64,000 bases of DNA from an uncultured Lachnospiraceae bacterium (GCA_944376125.1 CALWBQ010000016.1:118560-182559); one strand, 5' to 3'. Shown: positions 33,738 through 44,386, numbered from the stretch's first letter. Notes: generated from the letters alone by a model not told the origin. A program made the numbers and translations.

Positions 33738-34880
33738 GTGAACCGTCTAAAAAGCATGTGGAAACGACTTGAAAATACAAAATTCTGGCGCCATCCTGTG
33801 GCACGCAATATTACAGTTTGTCTGGGGATTTTAGCTATCGCGACGGGAGCCGCAGCTCCCGTCGCTCAGTTCAGCACCAATGACACAGTCAATGTTGCCA
33901 TGATCTATATCCTGAGTGTTTTGATGATCGCCAGATACACAGACGGCTACATTCCCGGCATTATCGCCTCCGTAGTCAGCACCTTTTTTGTCAATCTGTT
34001 TTTTACCTATCCTTACATGGAGCTGAATTTTACATTGGAGGGGTACCCTGCTACCTTTCTCTGCATGCTGACTATAGCACTGATCACCAGTGCCGCCACA
34101 TCCAGAATGAAAGAGCAGTCCCGCATTTTAAATGAGAGAGATAAGCTGCTCATGGAAGCTGAGAAAGAAAAAATGCGGGCCAATCTGCTTCGGGCTATCT
34201 CCCACGATCTGAGAACCCCTCTCACCAGCATTATAGGAATTAGCTCAGCATACATAGAAAATAATCAATCCCTTTCCGGTGAGGAAAAGGATCGAATGGT
34301 TCAAAATATCCAGGAGGATGCCAACTGGCTTTTAAATATGGTCGAGAATCTTCTGTCTGTAACTAGAATACGGGACGGCGACACAAGGGTAAACAAATCC
34401 CCTGAACCCCTGGAAGAGGTTGTCTCCGAAGCCGTCCAGCGCTTTCGCAGGCGTCTTCCCGATGCCATCGTAACGGTTCAGATTCCCGATGACTTTATTA
34501 TGATTCCCATGGATGCCACTTTGATTGAACAGGTTCTGATCAATCTGATGGAAAATGCCTACTATCATGGAAATCCCTCGAAGCCCATCAAACTCAGCTC
34601 TTTTATCCTGGATAACCGTGCCTGTTTTCAGATCTCTGATCAAGGCCCCGGGATCCCAGACGAGGCGCTGTCCTCCATTTTCGACGGCTCGCCTTCCTCT
34701 TCCCAGAGCAGTGACTCCCACAAAGGAATGGGAATCGGACTTTCCATCTGCAAAACGATCGTATCCGCCCACGGAGGAACCATCAAAGCCGGAAATCTTT
34801 CAAGCGGCGCCTGCTTTACCTTTAACCTTCCCTTAGGAGAAAACACAAATGACACCAAAACAAAGTATTTTGATCATTGA
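33738..34880 (+). CDS. Sensor histidine kinase resembling the C-terminal part of KdpD (DUF4118)
   Basis: A 380-residue kinase with four N-terminal membrane helices of the DUF4118 type (VAMIYILSVLMIARYTDGYIPGIIASVVSTFFVNLFFTYPY in pieces), a HisKA domain with RAISHDLRTPLTSIIGI (His156) and a HATPase domain (NLMENAYYHG, DQGPGIPDE, GMGIGLSICKTIVSAHGG). The large N-terminal KdpD and USP domains of classical KdpD are missing. Starts at GTG 33738. A strong 10-bp hairpin lies within codons 35-42. It overlaps the response regulator gene by 32 bases. No kdpFABC in this window. Confidence 0.88.
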   Translation: MNRLKSMWKRLENTKFWRHPVARNITVCLGILAIATGAAAPVAQFSTNDTVNVAMIYILSVLMIARYTDGYIPGIIASVVSTFFVNLFFTYPYMELNFTLEGYPATFLCMLTIALITSAATSRMKEQSRILNERDKLLMEAEKEKMRANLLRAISHDLRTPLTSIIGISSAYIENNQSLSGEEKDRMVQNIQEDANWLLNMVENLLSVTRIRDGDTRVNKSPEPLEEVVSEAVQRFRRRLPDAIVTVQIPDDFIMIPMDATLIEQVLINLMENAYYHGNPSKPIKLSSFILDNRACFQISDQGPGIPDEALSSIFDGSPSSSQSSDSHKGMGIGLSICKTIVSAHGGTIKAGNLSSGACFTFNLPLGENTNDTKTKYFDH

Positions 34881-35559
34881 AGATGAAAAAAGCATCTGCA
34901 GTTTCATAGAAACCACATTAACCGCCAACGGCTACAAAGTCCAGACTGCCTCTACAGGGCAGAAAGGGCTCTCCATTGCCACTTCCCTGTGTCCCGATCT
35001 GATTCTTCTTGATCTGGGCCTTCCAGATATGGATGGGCTGGACATCATCCAGAAAATTCGAAGCTGGTCCAGTCTTCCAATCATCGTCATCTCCGCCCGC
35101 ACCCAGGAGAGAGAAAAGGTCAATGCCCTGGATTCCGGCGCAGATGACTATATAACCAAGCCCTTCGGCACATCAGAGCTCCTGGCCCGGATCCGGACCG
35201 CTCTGCGCCATTATCAGCATATTTCTGACTTAAAAGGCTCATCCGCCGTGCCTGTCTATCAGTATGATGGACTCACCATCGATTTTGATAAGCGGCTGGT
35301 AACGTTAAACGGCCAGACGATTCATCTGACGCAGATTGAATACAAGCTGGTGACTCTCTTAGCTCAGAACTCCGGAAAAGTTCTCACCTATGACTATATC
35401 ATCAACCATATCTGGGGACCGTACGCTGACAATAATAATCAGATTCTCAGGGTCAATATGGCCCATATCCGGAGAAAGCTGGAAGCAAATCCCGCTGAAC
35501 CAAACTATATTTTTACAGAAATCGGAGTGGGGTACAGGATGCAGGAAAGCCAGTCTTAG
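34849..35559 (+). CDS. OmpR-family response regulator, KdpE-like
   Basis: A 236-residue regulator: receiver with IIEDEKSICSF, phosphoacceptor Asp55 in ILLDLGLPDMDG and lysine in ADDYITKPFG; winged helix with LTQIEYKLVTLLAQNSGKVLTYDYIINHIWG and RVNMAHIRRKLE, ending in the KdpE-like IFTEIGVGYRM. It is translationally overlapped with its kinase. The stop overlaps the convergent exonuclease stop by four bases, leaving no room for a terminator between them. Confidence 0.9.
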   Translation: MTPKQSILIIEDEKSICSFIETTLTANGYKVQTASTGQKGLSIATSLCPDLILLDLGLPDMDGLDIIQKIRSWSSLPIIVISARTQEREKVNALDSGADDYITKPFGTSELLARIRTALRHYQHISDLKGSSAVPVYQYDGLTIDFDKRLVTLNGQTIHLTQIEYKLVTLLAQNSGKVLTYDYIINHIWGPYADNNNQILRVNMAHIRRKLEANPAEPNYIFTEIGVGYRMQESQS

Positions 35560-36548
35560 GCTTCCTGCTTTCTGCTTTTTTGTGCCAGACGCTTTGCTCG
35601 GTTTCTCTCCGTTCTCTTCTTCTTTGCTTCGTCTCTTCGGGCGCAGATGTCCTCCGCAGCACTCTCGCTGGCAGGCTTCATCGTTTTTACTACAAATACA
35701 CGGCCCTCTTCCTGCTTTTTTATCCTGATCTTTCCCCTTACAAAACCGTGTTCCGGGCAGACGGCCAGCCCGTAGTACAGCCTTTGGCTGACCGGGAACC
35801 ACCGGATTTTCTTCTTCAGCATACGCCTGCACTGGGGACAGACCATATCATTGACAATCTTGTCCTTTAAAGCCTCTTCCCTGCTCCCAAAGACTCTGGA
35901 TACATACTTGCTGTAGCCAGGGAAGGTCAGATACACCTCCTCCTCTCTGGCGGATGGAAGGCGGTAATAATCCATAGACAAAAAGTCCTTCACCCGATGA
36001 AAATCAATGTTTCTCATAATCTTCCCAGTATAATAAGCATCATCAAATGCCTGATGAAACGGTTTTTCCTCCCGGATTCCCATCTCCTCCACTGCCTGGT
36101 CGAGGGACAGCACTGCCTTCCCGTCCCCTGACAAAATCCGGTACAATTTCTGCACATCATAGTACAGCAGAGGTTTCGGAAACGGGATAGACATTCCAAA
36201 AAATTCCATGTTCCGCTGGAGCTCTGTCAGATCCATAGATCCCCAAGTGCAGAATATAGACTCGCCGCCTTCCCTGCACCAATTCAGAAATGCCTGAGCT
36301 GCTTCTGGAAACAGACAGCCTTCTTTCTTCAGAACTGACAGCTCCATGTGAGTCACTTCTGAAATTTTATAGTGGAGCTTCTGATATATCTGCGGCCGGA
36401 CAAGCTGGTGAAACGTTCCTATCTGATTCAAATCCTGATCCAGCTTGACCGCACCAATCTCAATAATCTCAAAAGGAAATCCCTCCACAGAGGACTCCTT
36501 TCCTTCAGGGCTTTGGTTCCATTCCAGGTCAAATACAATGTAGTTCAT
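35556..36548 (-). CDS. DEDDh-type 3'-5' exonuclease domain protein
   Basis: A 330-residue nuclease of the RNase T/DnaQ superfamily. The acidic residues are visible in order: FDLEWNQ (Exo I), WGSMDLTEL (Exo II) and HQAFDDAYYT (Exo III with its histidine). Residues ~210-300 contain a CPQC...C-like segment (MVCPQCRRMLKKKIRW, LAVCPEHGF) that may bind zinc, and the C-terminus is a basic Lys/Arg-rich tail. Substrate (RNA or DNA) is not clear. It is convergent with the KdpE-like gene. Confidence 0.82.
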   Translation of the reverse strand: MNYIVFDLEWNQSPEGKESSVEGFPFEIIEIGAVKLDQDLNQIGTFHQLVRPQIYQKLHYKISEVTHMELSVLKKEGCLFPEAAQAFLNWCREGGESIFCTWGSMDLTELQRNMEFFGMSIPFPKPLLYYDVQKLYRILSGDGKAVLSLDQAVEEMGIREEKPFHQAFDDAYYTGKIMRNIDFHRVKDFLSMDYYRLPSAREEEVYLTFPGYSKYVSRVFGSREEALKDKIVNDMVCPQCRRMLKKKIRWFPVSQRLYYGLAVCPEHGFVRGKIRIKKQEEGRVFVVKTMKPASESAAEDICARRDEAKKKRTERNRAKRLAQKSRKQEA

Positions 36549-36667
36549 AATAATGAGTTCCTTTTACTAGTTTGCCAATATCCACATTACAATGGTAATT
36601 GACAAACCACATATAAGTCAAGGATTTCCTGTTATTTCTTGCAGGAACTATCTCTATATCTTATGAC

Positions 36668-36705
36668 AAAAAAGGAACTGCACCAAAAGGCGCAGCTCCT
36701 TTTTT
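36668..36705 (-). terminator. Intrinsic terminator after the flavin reductase gene
   Basis: AAAGGAACTGCACC (36671-36684) pairs with GGCGCAGCTCCTTT (36689-36702), with A- and T-rich flanks on both sides, so it could act in both directions. The surrounding 36549-36724 spacer holds no gene. Confidence 0.85.
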
Positions 36706-36724
36706 CAAACAATCCAGAATCTTT

Positions 36725-37297
36725 TTATTTTTTCATCAGCCCAGCCCCGGTTTTCCATGCCTGTCCGACTTTCTCCCCAATGGCATAATATCCGCTCTGG
36801 AACTGGTCAAATGCAAACGCATTCAGCTTCTCGGGGTCAACATTTCCCTTTTCATTGAGCACCTTCTCGTCTGCCAAAACATTGACAATTTCCCCTAAAA
36901 CTCGGAATCCATAGGCTGTGTGCTGGCACTCTGCCACCTTGCACTCCAGAGTTACCGGGAATTCCTGGATAACCGGCGCGTCAACCCGGGTGCTTTTCAC
37001 TGCATGAAGCCCGGATCTCTCAAACTTATCTTCCATCTTATTTCCAGTTGCAATTCCAAAAAAGTCTGCCGCTTCTATGTGGTCAATATCGGCAATGCTA
37101 AGGGTAAACGCGCCTCTTTTCTTGATATTCTCGCTAGTCTTGTGGTCTTCGTCGATGTTCAGAGCCACCATATTCTGCGCACAGATACCGCCCCAGGCCA
37201 TATTCATTACGTCCACCTTATCATTATCTCCATAGGTGGAAATCATCAAAACAGGCATCGGGAACAGATAGGGCTTTACGCCAAGATCTTTTAACAT
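36725..37297 (-). CDS. Flavin reductase / FMN-binding split-barrel protein
   Basis: A 190-residue protein of the flavoredoxin-type split barrel family: PYLFPMPVLMISTYGDNDKVDVMNMAWGGICAQNMVALNI (in pieces) matches the FMN-binding N-terminal strand region, followed by HKTSENIKKRGAFTLSIAD. It probably binds FMN and reduces flavin with NAD(P)H or passes electrons to a partner oxidase. It is a single-gene unit with its own terminator. Confidence 0.85.
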   Translation of the reverse strand: MLKDLGVKPYLFPMPVLMISTYGDNDKVDVMNMAWGGICAQNMVALNIDEDHKTSENIKKRGAFTLSIADIDHIEAADFFGIATGNKMEDKFERSGLHAVKSTRVDAPVIQEFPVTLECKVAECQHTAYGFRVLGEIVNVLADEKVLNEKGNVDPEKLNAFAFDQFQSGYYAIGEKVGQAWKTGAGLMKK

Positions 37298-37439
37298 TTG
37301 ACATTACCTCCTCACACATCATAAACATAATCTGGCAGTCAGGTGCTGACTGCTTTTCTTTCATTATACTGAGGCTGGACAAAAATTCAAGTACTGAATT
37401 TTAGGTAATATACTTACTTTTAGGTTAGTTTTTTCTCTC

Positions 37440-38213
37440 CTATCCAAAAAGTCTGGAAAGGAACTGATACAGGGAGCGGTTGGTTTCTCCGTTCACTTTC
37501 TCATCCTCCGAAAGCTGCTGCAGAGGCTCCAACAGGCTGCACTCTCCGCAGATATCCACACCAATCACATCCTGATGCCAAAACACTTCCAAGAGAATAT
37601 TTTCCAATATGTTCACTGACATGTTTCCCTGATTCCAGTTCGTCCTGGCGTAGCGAGGGCTCAGAACATCTTTATCTATAGAGACATAGATCGGCAGGGA
37701 CAGGTTGATTTTTTTCCTCTCCTCGTCTGCCAGCTTCCTGTCTGACTCCTTCAGCCAGATAATCCTGTCTCTCAGCTTTTGATCAATTCCTTCTATGCTC
37801 TTCTCCTCCGGTCCAATCAGGATCATCTGCTCGAGATACCTGCTGCGGCGAAGAAGCTCACCCGCCCAGCTTCCGCAGCTAAGCAGCTGAGGAAACATTG
37901 GCTCCTGCATATCTGTATGGTGGTCAAACAAAACCAGAGAAAAAGGAATATGGATCTTTTCCGCAAAAAACAGAGTCACATAATGGTAATTTCCGCTGTC
38001 CAGAAAATGAATCCCTCTAGGGCTCCAATCTTTCAGCCTTTTCCTAATCTCATCAGCCGCTTCCCTTGTACAGTACATATCTGTCCCGCTGATATCGCTC
38101 AGATTGATTCGTTTTAATCCCTCTGCCTGCCTCTCTATCCCTTCCGGATATACGTGTGAAAAATCCAGCAGCAAATTTTGTTCTCTTCGCAATTCTGTCA
38201 CTCTCTTCTGCAC
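37440..38213 (-). CDS. Arginase/ureohydrolase family protein
   Basis: A 257-residue metal-dependent hydrolase of the arginase fold. The dinuclear manganese motifs are recognisable: SGNYHYVTL (first His), LFDHHTDMQ (D-x-H-x-D) and YVSIDKDVLSP (S-x-D-x-D). The last lacks the usual final Asp of SxDxDxxDP. The substrate may be a guanidino compound, but the family also has members of unknown substrate. Start is GTG at 38213 or GTG at 38201; the SD AAGAAGG lies against the former. It begins only five bases after the CoA-disulfide reductase gene ends, so the two are coupled. Confidence 0.75.
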   Translation of the reverse strand: MQKRVTELRREQNLLLDFSHVYPEGIERQAEGLKRINLSDISGTDMYCTREAADEIRKRLKDWSPRGIHFLDSGNYHYVTLFFAEKIHIPFSLVLFDHHTDMQEPMFPQLLSCGSWAGELLRRSRYLEQMILIGPEEKSIEGIDQKLRDRIIWLKESDRKLADEERKKINLSLPIYVSIDKDVLSPRYARTNWNQGNMSVNILENILLEVFWHQDVIGVDICGECSLLEPLQQLSEDEKVNGETNRSLYQFLSRLFG

Positions 38214-38218
38214 CCTTC

Positions 38219-39907
38219 TTATCCAAAATTATACTTGCTGACAATGGGTTCTCTTTTTTGGGTTACATCATTAAAGTATTCATAATAACAGATTCCCCGA
38301 AAGCCTCCTGATACATTGCAGACATTGGTGAATCCATTTCCTTTCAGCGCCATAACTGCATGATAGCTAGTTTGCCCAATCTGGCAGTGCACATAAACTG
38401 GACGGTCTTTTGGAATTTCATCCAAGCGCTGGCGAAGCTGAGCCATAGGAATATTGACTGCATTTTTCAAATGTCCCTTCTCATACATCGCCTCCGGACG
38501 CACATCGATAATATATGCGCCAGATTCCACCAGATCTCTCACCTGGTCAACGTGTACCTGGCGAAACGTGCTCTGAAGAAGATTCTCTGCGACCAGCCCT
38601 GCTATATTTCCAGCATCTTTCGGCGTAGAAAAGGGCGGCGCATAGCAAAGCTCCAGATCTCTTAAATCATCCACTGTTCCTCCAAATTTGATGAGGGTTG
38701 CCGCGATATCAACCCTCTTAGCTGCGTCCCCCTTAGAAATGGCCTGCGCGCCCAGGACTCTGCCTGTAGGTACCTCATAAATCAGTTTATAATGAAGAGT
38801 ACGGCTTTCCGGCATCAGGGAAACTTTATCCATCGGCAGCACATACACGAAATCATACGGTATTCCCTCCTGCTCACATTGTGCCGCGGTCAGTCCTGTA
38901 CTCGCTGCATTGTAGTCAAACACCTTGATGCAGCTAGATCCGATATATCCGGTATTTCTTACAGGGCGTCCGTAAATATGATCTGCCGCCTGCCTTGCCT
39001 GTTTCTGGGCAGGCCCTGCAAGCTGGAGCATCATCGGCTTGCGGGTCAGAGCATTATAGACTTCTATGGCATCACCTACAGCGTAAATATCAGGATCGCT
39101 GGTGCGGTAATTGGCATCCACTTTGATAGCGCCGCGCTGGTTCCGCTCCAGCCCTGCATCGGCTGCAAGTGAAGTCTCAGGCCGTACACCCACAGACATA
39201 ACCACAGCATCCCCCTCTACTTTTCGGCCTGATTTCAGAATAAGGTCAGAGTTTTCAAATGATACCACCGAATCGCCCACAATCAGGTTAACACCCTTAT
39301 CCAACATTTCTTTCTGAAGAATCTGAACCATATCATAATCATAGGTTCTGAGAATCTGTGGCATTGCCTCCACCATCGCCACCTGATAGCCTGCTTCCCG
39401 CAGATTCACAGCCACCTCCACGCCGATAAAGCCGCCTCCAATCACAGAGAGCTTTTTTACTCCCTTCTCCTTAATAAAGGAATAGAACCGGCTGATATCT
39501 TCTACATTTCTGACAGTAAAAAGATTAGCGCCCTCTATCCCTTTGATAGAAGGAATCACTGGATCCGCTCCCGGGGAAAGAATCAATTTATCATAAGACT
39601 CTTCATATTCCCGGTTGTTCAGCAGATCTTTGACGTGGACTTTTTTCGCCTTTCGGTCAATCGAAACCACCTGGCTGGATATCCTTACTTCAATGTTATA
39701 AATACCCTTAAATGACTGAGGTGTATTCAGAATCAGTTTCTCCGTCTGGTCAACAGTCTCACTTAGCCGGTAGGGAATACTGCAGTTCGAATAAGATACA
39801 TAAGATCCTCTTTCAAAAATCAGGATCTCTGCCTTTTCATCCAGCCTCCTCAGCCTTGCCGCCGTACTGGCCCCTCCTGTCACTCCTCCAACGATTACAT
39901 ATTTCAT
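38219..39907 (-). CDS. CoA-disulfide reductase / NADH oxidase-like flavoprotein fused to rhodanese
   Basis: A 562-residue FAD-dependent disulfide oxidoreductase. GG-type FAD motif at the N-terminus (MKYVIVGGVTGGASTAARLRRL), single active-site cysteine in SYSNCSIPY as in CoA-disulfide reductases, NADH-binding VIGGGFIGVEVAVNL, and DIYAVGDAIEV for FAD. The last ~100 residues are a rhodanese domain with catalytic cysteine in VYVHCQIGQTSYHA. This CoADR-RHD architecture is linked to CoA persulfide or polysulfide reduction. The ATG at 39907 is best spaced from AGGAGG; upstream in-frame starts precede the SD. Confidence 0.92.
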   Translation of the reverse strand: MKYVIVGGVTGGASTAARLRRLDEKAEILIFERGSYVSYSNCSIPYRLSETVDQTEKLILNTPQSFKGIYNIEVRISSQVVSIDRKAKKVHVKDLLNNREYEESYDKLILSPGADPVIPSIKGIEGANLFTVRNVEDISRFYSFIKEKGVKKLSVIGGGFIGVEVAVNLREAGYQVAMVEAMPQILRTYDYDMVQILQKEMLDKGVNLIVGDSVVSFENSDLILKSGRKVEGDAVVMSVGVRPETSLAADAGLERNQRGAIKVDANYRTSDPDIYAVGDAIEVYNALTRKPMMLQLAGPAQKQARQAADHIYGRPVRNTGYIGSSCIKVFDYNAASTGLTAAQCEQEGIPYDFVYVLPMDKVSLMPESRTLHYKLIYEVPTGRVLGAQAISKGDAAKRVDIAATLIKFGGTVDDLRDLELCYAPPFSTPKDAGNIAGLVAENLLQSTFRQVHVDQVRDLVESGAYIIDVRPEAMYEKGHLKNAVNIPMAQLRQRLDEIPKDRPVYVHCQIGQTSYHAVMALKGNGFTNVCNVSGGFRGICYYEYFNDVTQKREPIVSKYNFG

Positions 39908-40182
39908 TGCTCTCATCCTCCTACTTACATGCTTTATGAAATTTCCCGAGAGTCTCATGGCCCCATCTATCCAACTTATATTATAGCACTTTTTTGTATT
40001 GCGTCTCCTCTATTATTTCTCCAATTTTTATTTCGATATTTATTCTCCTAATTTTCTTTTATGTCCCCGAAATAGAATTAGCCAAACTTAATGCAGATTG
40101 TAACATGCTAAATGGAAGATGTCGCCTCAGGCAGTGATAAAAATCGTTGATTCTCTATTGATGAAGCTGCATATACCATAAC

Positions 40183-40218
40183 AAAAAAAGCCGAAAACCT
40201 TTTTGCAAGGCTTTCGGC
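40183..40218 (-). terminator. Terminator of tRNA-Arg
   Basis: On the minus strand GCCGAAAGCCTT pairs with AAGGTTTTCGGC around GCAAA, followed by TTTTTTTG. The remaining 39908-40182 spacer is AT-rich and I see no gene in it. Confidence 0.88.
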
Positions 40219-40227
40219 GAATCTTCT

Positions 40228-40305
40228 GGCGTTCCCGAGGTGATTTGAACACCCGACCTACCGCTTAGGAGGCGGTCGCTCTATCCAGCTGAGCTACGGA
40301 AACGC
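40228..40305 (-). tRNA. tRNA-Arg (anticodon CCT)
   Basis: Minus-strand cloverleaf: acceptor GCGTTTC pairs with GGAACGC, D arm AGCTCAGCTGGATAGAGCG, anticodon loop CTCCTAA with CCT, T arm CGGGTGTTCAAATCACCTCG. CCA is not encoded. The 3' boundary is accurate to about one base. Confidence 0.92.
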
Positions 40306-40354
40306 ATTTTCACATGGATACTGTACTTAATGATTAAGACAAGACCCACGTTCT

Positions 40355-40383
40355 ATAATACCTTATTTTCAAAAAAAAATCAA
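40355..40383 (-). promoter_or_regulatory. Promoter of tRNA-Arg
   Basis: Minus strand: TTGATT (40383-40378), 17 bases, TATTAT (40360-40355). Confidence 0.7.
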
Positions 40384-40397
40384 GTACAAAAATGCGG

Positions 40398-41279
40398 CTA
40401 CTCCTGTCCTTTGAAATCTACTGTTCCCTGCATCCAGATCTGTCCCTTGAATCTCCGCCCTACTTTTGGCTCTCCTGTCAGATCCTTCTCATTGATTCCA
40501 ACATGGAATGTCAGATCACAGCTTTCCAGCGTCAAGTCGTATACCTTTTCTCCCGTAAAACGGTTTTCTTTATATTCGATATGTTTAATCTCACCGATTA
40601 CAGAATATTGATCACACTCAATCCCGCAGGGCATAAAGCAGGAGTCGATAATAGAGTACAAATCTTCTTTCTGAACCCTTCTGGTCACTTGAGAGTACAG
40701 ATCAATGTCTTCTATCGTCAGGGTATCAATGGCATCCGCATCCCCATTTTTGGCTGCCTCCAGCAAGCTGCTTCTGGTCCTGGAAGCCATTTTGGACTGT
40801 TCAATCTGAACAGCAGTCTTTTGAATAGGAAGCAGAATCTTTCCCTTTACGCTGAAGCCACACAGGTGCGCCCCTTTTACCTGGCAATTTTCACGCTTCT
40901 GCCGGCGCATACGGTATTCTATCGAATTAGAAATATAAAAAATCAGGGATATCCCTACCTTATATTCATCCAGAAGTCCCGCATAAGTCTCCCTCTCCGT
41001 ATGTCTCTGAATCGAACATTCGGCTGTAGAAGTGATCTCTTCTCCGGTCAGATACGGAAAATAGTACTCTACTTCTAATTCCTGGTTTTCTTTTTCTTCC
41101 CCCACAATACAGATTCCAAGCCCAGGTGCTGCTTCGATCCAAACCTGACACAATCTTTCCGAATTAATCTGAAATCTAAGGGTCTCTCCTGACTCTTCAA
41201 GCAGCTTTTTCAGCAGTTCTTGAATCTCCTGTTTTGACTGGTACTCTGAAAAGCCAGCTGACCGCAAAAACTTATGCAT
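40398..41279 (-). CDS. DUF3881 family protein
   Basis: A 293-residue soluble protein matching the DUF3881 family found in Lachnospiraceae: MHKFLRSAGFSEYQSKQEIQELL at the N-terminus, LEVEYYFPYLTGEEITS, GISLIFYISNSIEYR and EDLYSIIDSCFMPCGIECDQYSVIGEI. Function unknown. It lies between tRNA-Arg and gdhA, in the same direction, but is separated from gdhA by a terminator. Confidence 0.8.
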   Translation of the reverse strand: MHKFLRSAGFSEYQSKQEIQELLKKLLEESGETLRFQINSERLCQVWIEAAPGLGICIVGEEKENQELEVEYYFPYLTGEEITSTAECSIQRHTERETYAGLLDEYKVGISLIFYISNSIEYRMRRQKRENCQVKGAHLCGFSVKGKILLPIQKTAVQIEQSKMASRTRSSLLEAAKNGDADAIDTLTIEDIDLYSQVTRRVQKEDLYSIIDSCFMPCGIECDQYSVIGEIKHIEYKENRFTGEKVYDLTLESCDLTFHVGINEKDLTGEPKVGRRFKGQIWMQGTVDFKGQE

Positions 41280-41337
41280 TCTTGATCACCTCCATTTTGT
41301 CCCAATAATATCCATTATAAAAGTGCCGATTTAAGAA

Positions 41338-41367
41338 AATAAGGCGAAGAATCGACTTCGCCTTATT
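41338..41367 (-). terminator. Terminator of gdhA
   Basis: Perfect 12-bp stem AATAAGGCGAAG / CTTCGCCTTATT with a six-base loop. Minus-strand reading is followed by TTTTCTT. Confidence 0.9.
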
Positions 41368-41423
41368 CTAATTCAGAGCTGGAATTCACTCAACCGCCCT
41401 TTATTATATAACATTTCTTTTTA

Positions 41424-42833
<1,410 letters not shown>

Positions 42834-42893
42834 CTATTGCTTTATAGTATACCAGCACATGGTAAAATTGTCAATCATTTCTTCTCCTAGGCT

Positions 42894-43427
42894 CTAATTG
42901 TCTTTTGGTTCTACATATCCCAAAGCCTGCTCCAGAGCTTCCTTTTCTTCGTTGCCCAGCATAACATCTGTCTGTCCCATATCTACTCTCTTCAGATACA
43001 GATAGCAGCCTTCACGGCTGTGCACTGAGTTCAGGACAAAACCGCTGTTGGTATAATCCAGCATAGCCATAGCAAAGCTGAGGTTTCCTCCCATCCCCTT
43101 AAATGCATTATAGCGTACCAGGCCAAACTTCTGGTAGGATGCTCTGATATTTCTATTGATTGTGCGGATTGTATCTTTATAGCCCTTATCTTCGCTTTGA
43201 AGTTTACGGATATCCTCTGACATTTTTACTATAAAACCCTCCAGGGATTCCGCATCCCTCCCGCGCATAAAATAATCATATCTCCGGTACAATTTATTAA
43301 TTTTTACAATGCAAATGATTACTATGATCAACAGTATCAGGGTTAATGCAGCCAGCCCGATTATTATGTAGCTGGGATCTATTCCTAATTGACTGAATAA
43401 GTTATTCTGCACAGTGCTGTCCTCCAT
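42894..43427 (-). CDS. DUF4446 family membrane protein
   Basis: A 177-residue protein with one N-terminal membrane helix (YIIIGLAALTLILLIIVIICIV), a coiled-coil stretch and the DUF4446 core: VRYNAFKGMGGNLSFAMAMLDYTNSGFVLNSVHSREGCYLYLKRV (in pieces). It is commonly found next to parB in Clostridia, as here. Function unknown; the position suggests a link with chromosome segregation or cell-cycle genes. Confidence 0.85.
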   Translation of the reverse strand: MEDSTVQNNLFSQLGIDPSYIIIGLAALTLILLIIVIICIVKINKLYRRYDYFMRGRDAESLEGFIVKMSEDIRKLQSEDKGYKDTIRTINRNIRASYQKFGLVRYNAFKGMGGNLSFAMAMLDYTNSGFVLNSVHSREGCYLYLKRVDMGQTDVMLGNEEKEALEQALGYVEPKDN

Positions 43428-43468
43428 TTATCTGTATTCACTCCCGTCATTAATGCTTACTCGCTATC

Positions 43469-44386
43469 TCAGTTACTCTGTATGGATTCGATCAGCTCTA
43501 CGATTCTTTCCAACTCGGATTCAGAGTAGTATTCGATTTCAATTCGCCCTTTATTTTTATCTTTCCTGTGGATTAACACTTTTGTTCCCATAATGCTCTT
43601 CATTCGCTCTTCTAAATCACGGAAAACAAAGCTGATATCCTTCTCGTCCTTCTGCATTTTTTCTTTTTTAGGCTTTAAGAGTGTTTTTACCAGCTTTTCA
43701 ACTTCTCTTACACTCAATTCGTTTTTAATGATTAATTCCGCTGTCGCATACTGCTGTTGACTATCCTCGATGGCAAGAAGAGCTCTGGCATGGCCGCTGG
43801 ACAGTTTTCCCTGAATCAGCAGTTCCTGAACTCTTGGTTCCAGTTTTAGGAGGCGAAGACTGTTGGTAATGGTCGCCCTGTTTTTAGCCACGCGCTCCGC
43901 TATCTCTTCCTGCTTCAGTCCAAACTCATCTATGAGCTGCCGATATGCTGCTGCTTCCTCGATAGGATTCAGATCAGCCCTTTGTACATTTTCAATGAGA
44001 CTGATCTCCATTTTCTTCTGTTTATCATATTCTCTTATAATAGCAGGAATCTCCTTGAGCCCTGCCATTTTTGCAGCCCTCCATCTTCTCTCACCGGCGA
44101 TAATCTCATACATATCGCCTTTTTTCTGAACCATAATAGGCTGAAGCACACCGTATTGACGAATAGATGAAGCCAATTCTTCCATCTGTTCTTTATCAAA
44201 CTCTTTTCTGGGCTGTTCCCTGTTCGGCTCTATTAGAGATACCTTTATGAAAATTTCCTTTGGCACTGTTCCCGCCTTTGTCTCTTCTTTTTTTTCTTTC
44301 TCGGATATCAGCTCTTCCTCTTCAAAATTTTCTCCCAGAAGAGCCCCTAATCCTCTCCCCAATCCTTTTTTTGCCGTCTTTGTCAT
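43469..44386 (-). CDS. parB: Chromosome-partitioning protein ParB (Spo0J)
   Basis: CTP-switch DNA clamp that loads at parS, 305 residues. N-terminal TKTAKKGLGRGLGALLGEN is the ParA-stimulating segment, residues ~95-105 carry the CTPase motif AGERRWRAAKMAGL, and the HTH lies at EEIAERVAKNRATITNSLRLL. The C-terminal dimerisation part (GRIEIEYYSESELERIVELIE) is present. Two perfect parS sites are located just upstream of the operon and past the adjacent hydrolase gene. Separated by one base from parA. Confidence 0.96.
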   Translation of the reverse strand: MTKTAKKGLGRGLGALLGENFEEEELISEKEKKEETKAGTVPKEIFIKVSLIEPNREQPRKEFDKEQMEELASSIRQYGVLQPIMVQKKGDMYEIIAGERRWRAAKMAGLKEIPAIIREYDKQKKMEISLIENVQRADLNPIEEAAAYRQLIDEFGLKQEEIAERVAKNRATITNSLRLLKLEPRVQELLIQGKLSSGHARALLAIEDSQQQYATAELIIKNELSVREVEKLVKTLLKPKKEKMQKDEKDISFVFRDLEERMKSIMGTKVLIHRKDKNKGRIEIEYYSESELERIVELIESIQSN

